The notes beneath the pieces were generated by a model. The model was given only the letters and a program-made list of their open reading frames with translations. It did no database searches and had not been told where the DNA came from. Shown here one piece after another: positions 37,980 to 51,522 of a stretch of 64,000 nucleotides of DNA. Position 1 is the first letter of the stretch; every line of letters begins with the position of its first letter. The stretch covers positions 1,231,957 through 1,295,956 of the forward strand of contig KB445800.1 in NCBI GenBank assembly GCA_000320605.2. Reading direction: 5' to 3'. Source of the DNA: Gelatoporia subvermispora B. Its lineage: Eukaryota; Basidiomycota; Agaricomycetes; Polyporales; Gelatoporiaceae. The position numbers and the translations under genes were made by a program.

Positions 37980-39613
37980 GTCCGTCGATGATGACAATGC
38001 GACAAAGGGTCCGCAGCGCCCGGCGCCGTCAAGTAGTTATCCTGCAAGCCAGCGAGTCAACGTTTCAGCGCCCAGTGACGTCCATCAACGGCTCCGAACC
38101 AGGGGTCAGAAGTTCTCAAAAGAAGACCAGGTGTTAATGCAAATGGCCCACGTTCAGTGCATCAACCGGCTCGGATTGGTCAGCGCTATGCCGCTTTGGC
38201 CACGACCTCCCAAGTTGACGCCTGCGTGCAAAATGTCAGCCAGTGGAGGTAAAGTGAGTAAGAGACACGCAGATTAGTACAACGCATACTGAGTTTATCT
38301 TCGCACACAGGGTCTTATCCGGATCACGGGCCTTCCCAGCATAGGATCGCAGGAAGTCCGTGCGCGGATACCGAGCCAATGCTATATCACCCGTCTATCC
38401 GATCATAGCCCCAATAAGAGGTCCACACTGTTTGCTTGGAGCTTGCGGAGACGTGATGGTGGTCTATCGCTGTTTTGAATTGCTGGGACGCGGCGACATC
38501 CGTGGGTTCCGGGAGCATTTCCCAATTTTATTCAGAGAGGTTACAGCACTGATGTGAGCGTGACAAGACTTGTACGAATCGCTTCCTCTCGAGTATCAGA
38601 CCCGTCAGATGGCTGGCTTCGTAGAGGAACCAAACTAGTCATTGGCGTTCACAAGGGTCGTTGGAGGTCGTTCAAGGTCGGAGGAGGGCTGCTCGGAGCC
38701 TAAGATAGTAGGTTGCATGTAGATAAGATAAGATCCAAAGATCACCTTTCGGCGGTTGAACAGCAAGGGCGTTGCTCTCTGTCCCGTTCTTCCATCACCA
38801 CTGTTGTCGAGTGTACCCTCGCGCTATGGATACTGAAGCCTTTAGACGTGGAATCTGGTCTTGGATGGCGTATTATTCCCGAGCGGCGGCCGCAATCTTT
38901 CTACATCCCTGAGGCTTCTAACCGTGCTCCTCGTCTTGCCCTGAGGCTCTTAATCGTTTTCCTCGTCTTGGTCTTAGTGCATGTAACAGTTGTTATTCGT
39001 ACCGATCTTGCTTTGTAGGCTTCCTTGGAGGAACAGAAGGGAATGCAATTCATGATTGCGAATGCTCGGCCACTGGCCCAGAACGATGGACTCGGCGAAT
39101 ACTTGAAGACAGCGACGCTCGCACGATGTCTCAGAACCTTCCATGCTCGCCATATTCGTATCCAGCGACGCCTCTGACTATCTCATACTGAGGATCAGAT
39201 GACTAGTACTTCCTCCGAGGTATCCTTGCAGTCGTCTCCTTGCTGACCGCAATGCCGTATGCATTGGCTGGCTTTTAAATACATGCCATATGCACGATTG
39301 TCTCGTTTCATGCACCTCACACATATACCTCCATCTTGAATCCACCGCCATCCCTATCACTATTACTGACTTTCCTTACGGCTAAGGTCTGCACATATTT
39401 GTGGCGTATGAGGCCATGCATCATTCATTGACTCAATGTTTGCCTAGCGACGCTTCGCGTCCAGCCCAATCTCGACGCCAAAATGGTGCTCCCCGGCATA
39501 CACTTATTGAGGTCGAAAAAGACGAAATTTTTTGGTGAGTCGAAGTTACCTCAAAGCTCCGTGGTCGCTCAGTGTTTCGCCCAGTCATATCTGGTTCTGA
39601 TCCAGCCGCGCAC
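37980..39613. other. intergenic, possible 5' exons of the next gene
   Basis: The first 130 bp are the duplicated 5' flank of the ABC genes. Around 38.9 kb a short Leu/Val-rich open stretch could be a signal-peptide exon, but I could not join it convincingly to the gene at 39614. Confidence 0.35.
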
Positions 39614-41176
39614 ATGTGCATCGGTCGCCGATTGACCACTCCTGGACCCCATAATAACGAACCTGGAGCGTTGCACAGCTCGGGAAACGGAGGTCATAAC
39701 TCGGTCCCAGACCCGGATTCGGACTCGGACTCTGACATTCATGATGACCACGGTGATCAGGACGATGCTACCGGATCGACCAACAGCGGCGATAAGGGCG
39801 ATGACCAGGGTAGCAAGACGTCCGGAAAGCCTGGAAACATGCCATTCCTTGGGTCCGGCCCGAATGCTGGCGGTCCGAATGCTGGCGGGTCTCATATGGC
39901 GACTACTAGCGGCCCTAACTCCAAAAGCGACTCCAACAACATGTCCAGCGGTGGATCCGGCGGCAACGCGGGTGGACCTACTACCGGAAGTCCCAATGTT
40001 GATGGAGCCGGAGGGAATGGGGGCGGCTCTAATAACGGCAGCGGAAGCTCCAGCCCTAGTAGTAACGATGAGGACGGAGGGGATGGAGGCAGCTCTAATA
40101 ACAACAACAACAGCGGAAACTCAAACTCCAATACCAACGGTGGAGGGAGCAATCCTCAGACCAACCCGGCTCCAAGTGGTAACTCGACATCTCCCGACGC
40201 CGGCTCACCACATAGCTCCCCCTCCGCTGATTGTACCTTTGTGAATGAGAATGACGGGCGACTGCAGTACAGTGGAGCCTGGACTCTGCAAAGTACTAGT
40301 CCCAATGGTCTTCACGGTACAACGCACAGTACGGTGATCACTGGTTCGAGTGTTGTAATCAATTGGAACGGTAAGGCTCGGTCTAGGTTATCGTATCTCT
40401 CTCCGCCTTCTGATCAGATGTTATCCCAGGTACTAGTATCATTGTCGTTGGTATCGTGCCTCCCAGCAATGCGACCGTGGGACCTCCGTTCGCCTCATAT
40501 ACGATCGACGATACTCCTCCTATCGAGCTCTCGCTGCCCATCGCTCAGCATTCCATCCCGAATCAGCAATTCTTCCAATCTCCGGAATTCCCGGCTGGCA
40601 CACATACTTTGACAATCAACGTGACGACGTCTGGCAACGTTTACACGCTCGACTACTTGTTCTTCTGCGATGAACAGGAGAGGGTGAAGGACACCCCTCA
40701 GCCGGCTTCTGGGAAGTCCACCCGACTGTCTCGACGGGACACTATGATCATCGCTGGGGTCGTTGGCGGAGTCTTTTTACTTCTTTTCCTTGCATTCGGT
40801 CTCCTGTGGTATCGTCGCCGTCGAATGCTGAGCAGACGCGAGCGCATCTCCACCAGCCCTGTCAAGGACTGGCTGTTCCGAAGTACGCGACTTGTTCTAT
40901 CGTTCGCACATACCACTGACTCGTTTCCCAGCGCGTTCGACGCTCTTCACGTCGTCCGAATCTATTATCCGCAACAACCCGACACATACCAGCTCAGCGG
41001 GAACAAGGAAGAGATTTACGCAGGTTACGCAAGCGTCGGATGCCCCCTCGCGAGTCGTATCTGCTCCACCCCGAGCACTCACTCTACCCTCGCACCCGCT
41101 TCCTCTGATTCCCGACGATATGCCGCCATCCATCAACAACTACGAGCTACCTCCGCGACAGTCTCACCCTATCTGA
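39614..41176 (+). CDS. single-pass membrane protein with low-complexity and beta-sandwich-like ectodomain (family member C)
   Basis: Exons about 39614-40370, 40430-40882 and 40932-41176 (the 5' end is uncertain) give about 485 residues. The first 200 residues are Ser/Gly/Asn/Asp-rich, starting with an Asp-Ser dipeptide run. Next comes a roughly 130-residue extracellular module with the motifs LQYSGAW, GSSVVINWNG, VPPSNATVGPP, SYTIDD, NQQFFQSPEFPAGTHTLTI and LDYLFFC, recurrent in agaricomycete surface proteins as I recall. One hydrophobic helix (MIIAGVVGGVFLLLFLAFG) is followed by an RRRRMLSRRER stop-transfer and a Pro/Ser-rich cytoplasmic tail. No signal peptide is visible at the ATG used, so an upstream exon is probably missing. 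It could be a sensor or adhesin-like surface protein; that is inference. Confidence 0.7.
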
Positions 41177-41480
41177 TTTCGGCCAGAATGTACGTGCCAG
41201 CCCCGCGCTCCGCTTCGCGTGTATACCTGCACATAGACCAGAGAGTTGCTCAGCGATGTGTAAGTTGCATAGGCGCACTGTATCAGTATGGACGCGATCC
41301 GCTGTCTCGAATCATAATCACGTAGACCATATCTTAGAATGTACAACATAGCCCATTACCGAGGGCCGATATGTTTCTGTATTTCACAAACACGTATTCA
41401 TACACATTCAAACAACAGTACCGAAAGCATAGCACAAGCATCTATCCAACGAAAAAGTCTAGCAGTCATATGTTTTGAGT

Positions 41481-43676
<2,196 letters not shown>

Positions 43677-43868
43677 CGCGAAGAAATTCGATTATGCAAG
43701 GAAGTGTCAGTATCGACGCGACAGCCCAGGAGACAGAAGACAGCGAAGCAGAAAGACTTTATAGATCGTCGCAGAGCGTATCCCAAGGTCAAGTGGTCTA
43801 AGAAAATGCAATAGGAGATGGTACGATGCCGACTCGTCCCGAGGCGCAGCCAGCGAGGCGTTCCGCTC

Positions 43869-43875
43869 TATTATA
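43869..43875 (-). promoter_or_regulatory. TATA-like box of malic enzyme gene
   Basis: TATAATA on the minus strand lies about 195 bp upstream of the ATG at 43676. The distance allows for a 5' leader. A second AT-rich candidate (TTTTAAAA) lies near 43920. Confidence 0.35.
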
Positions 43876-45671
43876 GACAGGGGTAGGAGTTCTGACGAGG
43901 GTCTAGAGTAAGAACCGCATTTTAAAAGGATGTGCAACCCCCGTTCCCCCAATTCGGCATACGGCAGTTGATGCATCAACCAAATCGAGACGTCTCATAG
44001 CGACGGACGGCGGACGTATACCTATGCAGAGATAGACAGATCCCATGATACATACCTTTTCTTCTCACGGCATTCATCGTGCCGAAGGGAAACTGGCCAA
44101 AGTTGTCGCAAAAGGTGCCCTCTACGGCCCACGGTGGAGAGCGGGACTAGGTTTGTTGGTTGTGGTCGTATGACGGTATCCCCAGCATTTGTATCCCAAA
44201 AATGGTGGGGTCTCGAGTCAGACCATTGTTCGCTTCGTGGTTTCATGTAAGATCTCTGAGACTGATTGCCCATTCGCTGGGGAGATCAGTCCTGAAGGCG
44301 ACGGACGCCCTCCCGACTGAGCGCCGACGGAGTAGAACGGAAGACGGTGGCTGCTAATATGGTCCCGAATGGGAAGAGATCACTCGCGTGACACTCTGAA
44401 ACGCACTAGACCACTGTCAGTAATGGAACTATCAATTCCGGAGGCTTTCGTAGCAGGAAACCGCCAAAAGTCGGAGAGGCAGGGCGGCGACAACGATCAG
44501 TTGCGAGTTGACAAGATTCAGGTCATTGTGGCCATGTGTCAGGCCCTGGAAGAGAGCGCCAGTTTCCATCTTTGTCGTATCTAGCGCTGGTCATCTGCGT
44601 GGAGACTGAATCGTAGACATGTATTCGTCTCGCACTTGTTCTCGCAGGTCACACAGATATAGTTGACGCAGACGCAAGTACGGAGAATGTCGATGCTTTC
44701 GACGATAGTGGTGTGGACGAACCCTTGCTGAACCTCACGATCGAATGCAGTAGCGGAGCTCAAACATACTTCGTAGAATGTATATTCTCCTGTACTGTCT
44801 ACCATTGCCTGCGAGCAGACGATGAGCACAAACACTGCGATATTTCCTCGGTGGCCATTTGTCAAAAGTTTGGGGTGCTCTACTAATTGTCAAACTATGC
44901 CCTCGTCCTTTTCATCGTCAATTGGTTCTAAGATGGCAGCAAGGCGGAGCTAGACGATCACGCGGCGGAGCTCAAACTTTGCAGAAATGCCACGGAGGCA
45001 TGGCCGCAGCAGAAATCAATGTTACTATCGACTCCGCACTCTCGGCAGCTCGTAGAGTCCATCCTGTCCATCTGTGCTACATAGAGGTGTGCTAGAGCTT
45101 GGTAAGAGCTACAATCTTGAGACAGCGATTCGGCAAGGTCAACCCAGCCAGTCATCAGCCCGCGACATCCAACGTGGTACAGCTCTGCGCTTTGACTAGC
45201 GAGGTCGAAGCCACCATGCGACTATCCCACCGATGGTGGCCTCGGGCATTATCCTACAACCCATATGAAGGCGAGTATAATGCATTTCAGAGCAGACGTA
45301 ACTATGGTGTCTCAGTATATCATTGCGGGGACATGATAACCGAGAAGTAGACTTGAACCGTCGCAGTCATCGCTGCAATGCAGCGTCGCTCCAGCGGGCA
45401 AACGTCCGTGCTGTATTGTGCCCAAGTTCCGCGGAATAGACGAGTCATGGATCATATGACGCTAACTGGACTATTCAGGATGGCTTCCTCGCTACAGAGC
45501 TGGTCCAAATTCCCAAGGGGTCTTTCCCGAGGGAACCGAGAAGTCACCAATCTGGCGTTCACGCCACGACTCGGACGTCCGGCTGATGGAGCTCCTCAAG
45601 GATGAAGACTCTGTCACGCACGGTTTTCGCACACGGGTGTGCGCTCCGCGCCCTCTCATATCGAGCACGTT

Positions 45672-45677
45672 TATAAA
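45672..45677 (+). promoter_or_regulatory. TATA box of Vps62-like gene
   Basis: TATAAA within TTTATAAACG lies about 145 bp upstream of the ATG at 45819. Confidence 0.45.
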
Positions 45678-45818
45678 CGTATGGGCCCTCTAGGTGCTAT
45701 GGGAGAGCTCGACATATTTGGCCATCGCTTCTATTTCACTCGGTATGTATAAGATATCTCGAGGCACACACAACTGAGGATCAACGGATTCCCCACATCC
45801 GTCTGGGGTACTGGCGCC

Positions 45819-46923
45819 ATGATAGCGGTCCTGTTCGGCTTCCTATACACCTTCTGTATGGTTGCCGCTGGTCCCGCCCGCTTGGTCAAGCGCGACCCCA
45901 TACCCAACTTTGTGCTCGAGAAAGCACCGCTCTCACACCTCTGGTCACAAGAATCATGGTGGCCTTCGGATGTCGCGGTGCATCTCACGCATGTGGAGCC
46001 CCAAGTTAACTTTACCTCGCTCGCAACTGCCGTCACATTTGAAAACATCTCTACTCTCCCTAAAACCGTCTTCCTCACCGCCATCCCGAGCGATGCTGTC
46101 CTCACGCAGCCGGACTGGCTGACGTCCGCGGAGAACATGCCTGATAGCAATGGCATCAGCAACGCTCCAGCCACCATCATCTGCGTCGAGAAGCCAGGGG
46201 GGATTATAGACGCGTTCTACTTCTACTTCTATTCGTTCAATGCAGGGGGTAAAGTTGCGTCATTCAGTACCTTTTCAACTGGTTTTCGGCTGAAGACGGG
46301 TTGTAATCTTAGGTGCTCGGTATCGAATTTGACAACCATGTCGGGGACTGGGAACATAGCATGGTCCGATTCGTGGACGGCATCCCGCAGTTCATCTACC
46401 TCTCGGCCCACACCGGCGGCACCGCGTATACCTATGACACGCTCAACACCACTAACGGCCGTGCGACGACATTCATCGCAGGAGGGACCCACGCGAACTA
46501 CGCCACGGGCGGCCCCCACTTTCACGACCTTCCCCCGCCGCTACTCGCAGACGAGACCGACAACGGGCTCCTGTGGGATGTCACCGCGAATTTCCGCGGA
46601 TACTGGTTCGACAACACCACGCAGACGTTCCATGCCGCCGGAGGCGCAGGGGCCGGCGCAACCGAACAGGCGAACGAGGGCGTCGGCTGGCTGATGTTTG
46701 CGGGCATGTGGGGCGATGAGCAGTACCCTTTGACCTTCAATGACCAGTACTGCATCTTCGACCAATGCCACTTCATGAGTGGTCCGACAGGTGAGAACAG
46801 TTCATCTCTGTTGTAGATGACAGCGGCTCAGACTGCGCGCTAGGGCCCATCGCGAAGAATCTTGGTCGACACGCGGTATGCCAGAGGGAGAATAATTGTT
46901 CGATTTTGACGTCTCTGCCATGA
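45819..46923 (+). CDS. secreted Vps62-like protein
   Basis: Three exons (45819-46253, 46313-46790, 46844-46923) give 330 residues. A hydrophobic N-terminus (MIAVLFGFLYTFCMVAAG) ending before a Lys-Arg pair looks like a signal peptide with a possible Kex2 site (LVKRD). The Vps62 family hallmarks are present: NHVGDWEHSMVRF, YLSAHTGG, GTHANYATGG and FRGYWFDNTT. The first intron must start at AAA-GTTGCG to keep the family sequence GGKVLGIEF in frame, an unusually weak GT donor. The better-looking GTAAAG three codon positions earlier gives a wrong frame. Vps62 was named for vacuolar sorting in yeast, but the biochemical role of the secreted mushroom forms is not known to me. Confidence 0.85.
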
Positions 46924-47217
46924 GTTTAATGATATCTGAGTGTTGTGCGTGTATTGCTGTGGACGATCAGGTCATGGTCCGATATTAGATGTATCATTCG
47001 ATAGTGGACATCAGCTATTACGATGTCAGCCGCTGCAGTTTGCTTCGTTCCGGTGCCAAGCTTGTCCATCAGAATTGTTGCTGCACAGCATCGCACAGTG
47101 GTGACATTGGGGCGCAGTCATTGCAGATCAAGTCCGTGTTCTTGCAGTGTCCAAGAATAGATGAGATATGGTAGGGTACGATAGACATCTAGCGTTCGAG
47201 TGATATGTTTGAGGGTG

Positions 47218-49868
47218 CTACCAAAACTTGCCGAAGACGCTGGTCCTTGCAGGATTGCCCGCCCCACCGAGTAGTAGCCCCACTCCTTCCTGGATGGCCA
47301 CGCTAACAGGCCGCATTGGGGCGGAATCAAAGACGTGTGGGCACGGCTGAGGTAAGGGAGTCGGGAAGAGGCGCGGATTCTCCAGCTCACGCTCGTAGAG
47401 CGAAGGCTGGCGCGGTGACTCGCCGAGCGCCTCGTACTGAGGGTCGTCGAAAGCACGGCGAGCGGTTCGCAGTCGAGCAAGAACCTGAGCCTGATGTTAG
47501 ATCCGCACTTTGCAGGGATAGTAGGGCACTCACTTGTTCGTAGAAAGCAATCTCGCCATCCAGATGCTCCTTCGCTAGGTCCTGGAAGTCCTCAACCTTC
47601 TGCGTGTGGTAGGTCTCCATCTCGGCCATCGTCGTGTTAAGCACCGTCTCACAGCGTGCGGCGACCTCTTCATCCTCCTGTAAGGAGAATTAGCGTTATA
47701 TAAATATACCAAACACATACTCCGAATGAAACGTACATTGCCTTCCTGTGTAGCCTCGCGGTATCTTGTGAGTGTCGAGTCATGGGTATCTACGACTGCC
47801 TAAAGATGCCAACTTAAGTCAGATCGCAAGCATTAGGGATCCACTAGAAATACCTGATATAGTGTAGAAGGGTGTGCCACACTCTTCAATGATTCATGAG
47901 TTGCTAACAGTGTTCTACGAGCCTGCAAACAATGAGTGATTTGTCGAGGATGCTGAAGGGCCACCATCTTACATGGTCGTCATATAAATCCGCCACGGTC
48001 TGTAAAGTCTCAGACGTCTTCTGCAGAGCCTTCGTCAACTTAAGACACTGTTCGCATCCTTCTCGCCAGCACCACGCGCCATCCTCGTTCATATGGCCCC
48101 TCTTCTTGTCAGCGTCCTCCTCATCCTCTTCGCTGATCCCGGGCGCCGGGGCGGCTGCGAGTGGCTTCGAAGTGATGAGGGAAAGGAGTGAATATGACAG
48201 GAGACGTTCCGCATGCGACATTTCTGCATATTGCCAAAGGTAAGAAAGTCATTCAGGAAGAGGAGGCATGCCACGGACCAATCCTCGCTTCACGTACTTT
48301 GCCGAAAATCCCGCGCATGCTCTGCACACCCTTGCTAACCGCACGCGTGTGACTGGCAAAACGCTCCCCAGCCTCCGCAGCTTCTTCCGCGTCCACGTTG
48401 AACGCGGGGTGATATACGTGGGCATAGAAGGAGGGGCCCTTGGGCGGAAGGGAGAGATAGTAAGGGAGCTGTTTCTTCCACTCCTAGACGCATGGTCAGG
48501 AGACGCAGAGAGTATGATGTCGATGAGTACTCACCCAATCGCTTTCACACCCGAGGAAGAAAGTGAGCACCTCCGCGTATCGTGCCACCGGATGGCGGAC
48601 AACACGATTGATGTAGCGCTCAAGGTCCCCTCGTCTCGCCTCGACGAAGTCGTCGCTGAACCGTCCGGCATACTGCTTCTCCGGTAGTGGAGGGAGTACA
48701 ATACCCGGGAGCTGGCGTGTCAACGCCGTGTGCAGCGCAACGAAGTGCGAGAAGCGTCGATGGACCGTGAGGCGTATGGTCTTCACTTCGCCCTGCTCCT
48801 CGGCCTCGCCATCTTCGTACGACTCCTCGTCCGGGGGTGCCTCGAAAATCGATGTGAGGGCATACATGGTATATGCGCCGGAAAGAGTCGAAGTGCGCTT
48901 GGACGGCGAATGCACCAGCACCCGGAACGCGGGGACCTTCGTTCTCCATGCCGGGCCCGCCTCGACGAAATGGCGCTCTACCTCTACCGATGCGCCCAAC
49001 ATGCTCGTGCGGTTGCTTTCTCCTCCTCGTTGTGAGCTCGATGCCTCCTGCGCGTGCCCTGTGGGCGGTGCGGGCTCCTCTCCAGTACCTTGCAACACCC
49101 ACTCCTCCGCTCCGCTCGTTACGAAACTCGAGAAGCGGTTGAGGCTCTTGCCGCCGAGCAGGCTGCGCCTGAAGCTGGGGAACCATTCGCCGGTGTTCTG
49201 TGGTACAATGGGAAGTGCTGCTGACTGACGAGGAGGGGATCCGCGGGGTGTGATGGTAGAGTCGGATGCCTCCCTCCGGCGGGGCTTGCTCGGAGAGAGA
49301 TCCAGCTCAGGATTCACCGCAAAATCCGACGTATACTACATTGAAAGGGATAGTAGCCTTGTTAAGCGTGCATACTTGGGGAGAACCGGGGACCGCTCAC
49401 AGTGTAATACGTGCTGGGCAGCAGCCCAAGTTCGCCTTGGTGGCCCTCTCTGCCGCTCCTGCTCGCCACAAGCCTTGCGAGGCACCATCCCTCGCCCGCA
49501 TCTTCTTTAACGATCTCCAGCTCATCACCCGCATCGACGTGCGTGAGCTCGCGAAACTCGGGTTTGCCCTGGAACCCGTACAGCGCGCGTGCGGGGCGCC
49601 CCCGCTCGCTCAGCAGGTCCGCGTCCTCGTCCGCACTCTCCATGCCAGGGTCGCGCTCCTCGTCCGAGAGTGAATCGACATTGACACTGGGTTCTACTTG
49701 CGACTTGCGCAGCTCGCCCTCGGGCGTGTTTAGCGAGACCGTCCAGGCGGTGGAGCTGTTGATCCCCGAGTCGAAGCCCTCGGCGTGCGAGGGAGGGCGC
49801 GAGACCGCGCGCCTTTGAATTGGCAGGAAGAAAGCGAGCTTAGAGAAAGCAGATGAGGATTCCGGCAT
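47218..49868 (-). CDS. SH3-PX-BAR sorting nexin (SNX9/18/33-like)
   Basis: Predicted membrane-curvature adaptor in endocytosis or endosomal sorting. Eight exons (49868-49401, 49335-48535, 48483-48294, 48223-47973, 47922-47854, 47799-47737, 47677-47534, 47484-47218) give 750 residues. An SH3 domain lies at about residues 85-155 (ARALYGFQG, DELEIV, GWCLARL, GLLPSTYY). A disordered Ser/Pro-rich linker follows. A PX domain lies at about 290-425 (FRVLVHS, RRFSHFVALH with the phosphoinositide-binding Arg, LPPLPEK, RRGDLERYINRVVRHP). The helical C-terminal part has BAR-like heptad-rich segments. The start is the first ATG after the hexamer repeat leader. Domain order matches the SNX9 subfamily; orthology is inferred. 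Confidence 0.88.
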
Positions 49869-49934
49869 CGTTGTGGGTGTGTGCGGGATATGTACGAGAT
49901 GTGTGTACAAGCAGGGTATTGGTCGTCAGAGGGA

Positions 49935-49935
<1 letters not shown>

Positions 49936-49984
<49 letters not shown>

Positions 49985-49996
49985 ATCGTGATCGTG
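49936..49996. repeat. hexanucleotide tandem repeat (GGTCGT)n
   Basis: About eight GGTCGT units followed by two GATCGT variants. It lies 68-128 bp upstream of the sorting nexin ATG, so in its 5' leader or promoter. On the minus strand it could be translated as a His-Asp run, but that frame does not lead into the SH3 protein from the chosen ATG. Confidence 0.9.
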
Positions 49997-50419
49997 CAAT
50001 GAGAGTATGTATGCAGATAACTTAGGTCAAGGTCAATGCAGCGACCACCATGCCTTGGAGCGAGAGACTAGGAAACGGAGCTCTGGATGATTCCTCCGAC
50101 AGGAGTAAAGGTGTAGAGACGCGAGTGAGCAGCGGTCGCCGAAAACGTCGACCAACGTTAAGATAGCACGAAATCAAAATCGACAGATTCGGCTGCCTCA
50201 TGAACATCGCCTGAGCTCATGCGTTCATGAGCACTGTTAAGGTGATACGCTACTTTCGCAGGCTTTCACGTCTCATGAAATACCTCGAGCTGGAGGCCAG
50301 ACGCACAGAGAACACACAGGGTATCGTACGCTCTATACTGGATATGTATAACTACATCTTGTTGAAGTCTACTTCCTGCCACATTCTGCAGCCACGCTGC
50401 CATCATGCGAACCTCGAGT
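49997..50419. other. intergenic, nothing recognised
   Basis: Lies between the sorting nexin promoter and the 3' end of the aldo-keto reductase gene. No feature seen. Confidence 0.4.
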
Positions 50420-51522
50420 TTACTCGCAGTCGGCGAAACCGATGCTGCCCCAGCCGGTCCATGCGGGGTGGCACGCGCGGAAGTGCGCAGTCTTCTCGAT
50501 CGCGAAGAGCTCCTGCACCTCCTCCTCGGTGAGGTCGACGAGGCGCATGTTGTTGACGATACGCTCGGGGGTCACGGACTTGGGAAGCACTGCAAACCCG
50601 TAGCATGAGCGCAAGGATCTGTGGTCGATGAGAATATGTACGTACCAGTGACACCAGGGCGGTTTGCCTGCAGCGAAACGAGAATGTTGGCGGGCGAGAC
50701 ACCGTGGCGCTGCGCAAGCTTCTCAACGGTCGGGTTCGTGAGCAGCGGGGACGCGTCTGAGCCGAGCGGCGAGTACGCGGTGACCGAGATGCCCTTCGAC
50801 ACGCAGAACTCGACAAGCTCCTGCTGGTTGCAAGAGGGGTGCAGCTCAATCTGGTTGACTGCGGGGACGACCTCCGCGATCGCGAGCAGCTCATCCAGGA
50901 ACTTCTTCGAGACGTTCGACACACCAATCGCACGGAGCTTGTCCGGGTGCGCCTGGTAGAGCTTCTCCATCGACTTCCAGGTGTCGAGCCAGTTGTGACC
51001 CTTGTCAGCCTTGCCATCAGTCGTCATCGGCGCCGGCCAGTGCATGAGCCCTGTGTGGTACGGTCAGTTTGAGCTATTGGAGAGCGACTGTGTGATAACT
51101 CACAGAGGTCGAGGTAGGGCGTGTCGAGCGCCTTCAGCGACGCCTCGAGCGCGGCCTCGGGATTGCGCTGGTCGGGGTTGTTGAGCTTTGTGGTGAGGAA
51201 GATCTCCTCACGGGGAACACCGGACGCCTTGATACCGAGGCCAACCTCGCGCTCGTTGGCTGATGAATAGTCAGTGCCTGATTTCCGCATGACAGCTCCT
51301 TTCCACGTACCGTATGCAGCGGCGGTATCGACATGGCGGTATCCTGCCTTCAGGGCGACCTCGACAGCCTTCTCAACGGCGCCAGGCTGCGACTTCCAGG
51401 TGCCTGCACATCATACGTGTCAATTGTCATGTTCAGTCGCGTGAGCAAGGACATAACATACCAAGGCCGAAGACGGGCATCTCGGCACCGGTGTTGAGCT
51501 TCACGGACTTATGGATAGGCAT
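50420..51522 (-). CDS. aldo-keto reductase (glycerol dehydrogenase/Gcy1-like)
   Basis: NADPH-dependent reductase of aldehydes or ketoses in the cytosol. Five exons (51522-51462, 51403-51311, 51259-51104, 51050-50646, 50589-50420) give 294 residues, normal for the AKR superfamily. The catalytic tetrad is visible: Asp and Tyr in HVDTAAAYG, Lys in LTTKLNN, and His in LMHWPAP. The coenzyme-binding block VLPKSVTPERI fits NADPH use. AIGVSNVSKKFL and NQIELHPSCNQ are family signatures. The start MPIHKSVKLNTG is the usual short AKR leader. Substrate is not predictable beyond small carbonyls or polyols. Confidence 0.93.

Larger units (their letters stand above)
43677..45818. other. intergenic, promoters of malic enzyme and Vps62-like gene
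   Basis: TATA-like boxes lie at its two ends. In between I see only short frames without recognisable features. Confidence 0.4.

Noticed and set aside
39892..40152. Pro/Leu-rich minus-strand open frame
   Set aside because: Complement of the Ser/Gly/Asn-rich repeat region of membrane protein C.
49730..49999. peptide starting with a His-Asp repeat
   Set aside because: Produced by the hexamer repeat; the frame differs from the sorting nexin and has no other support.
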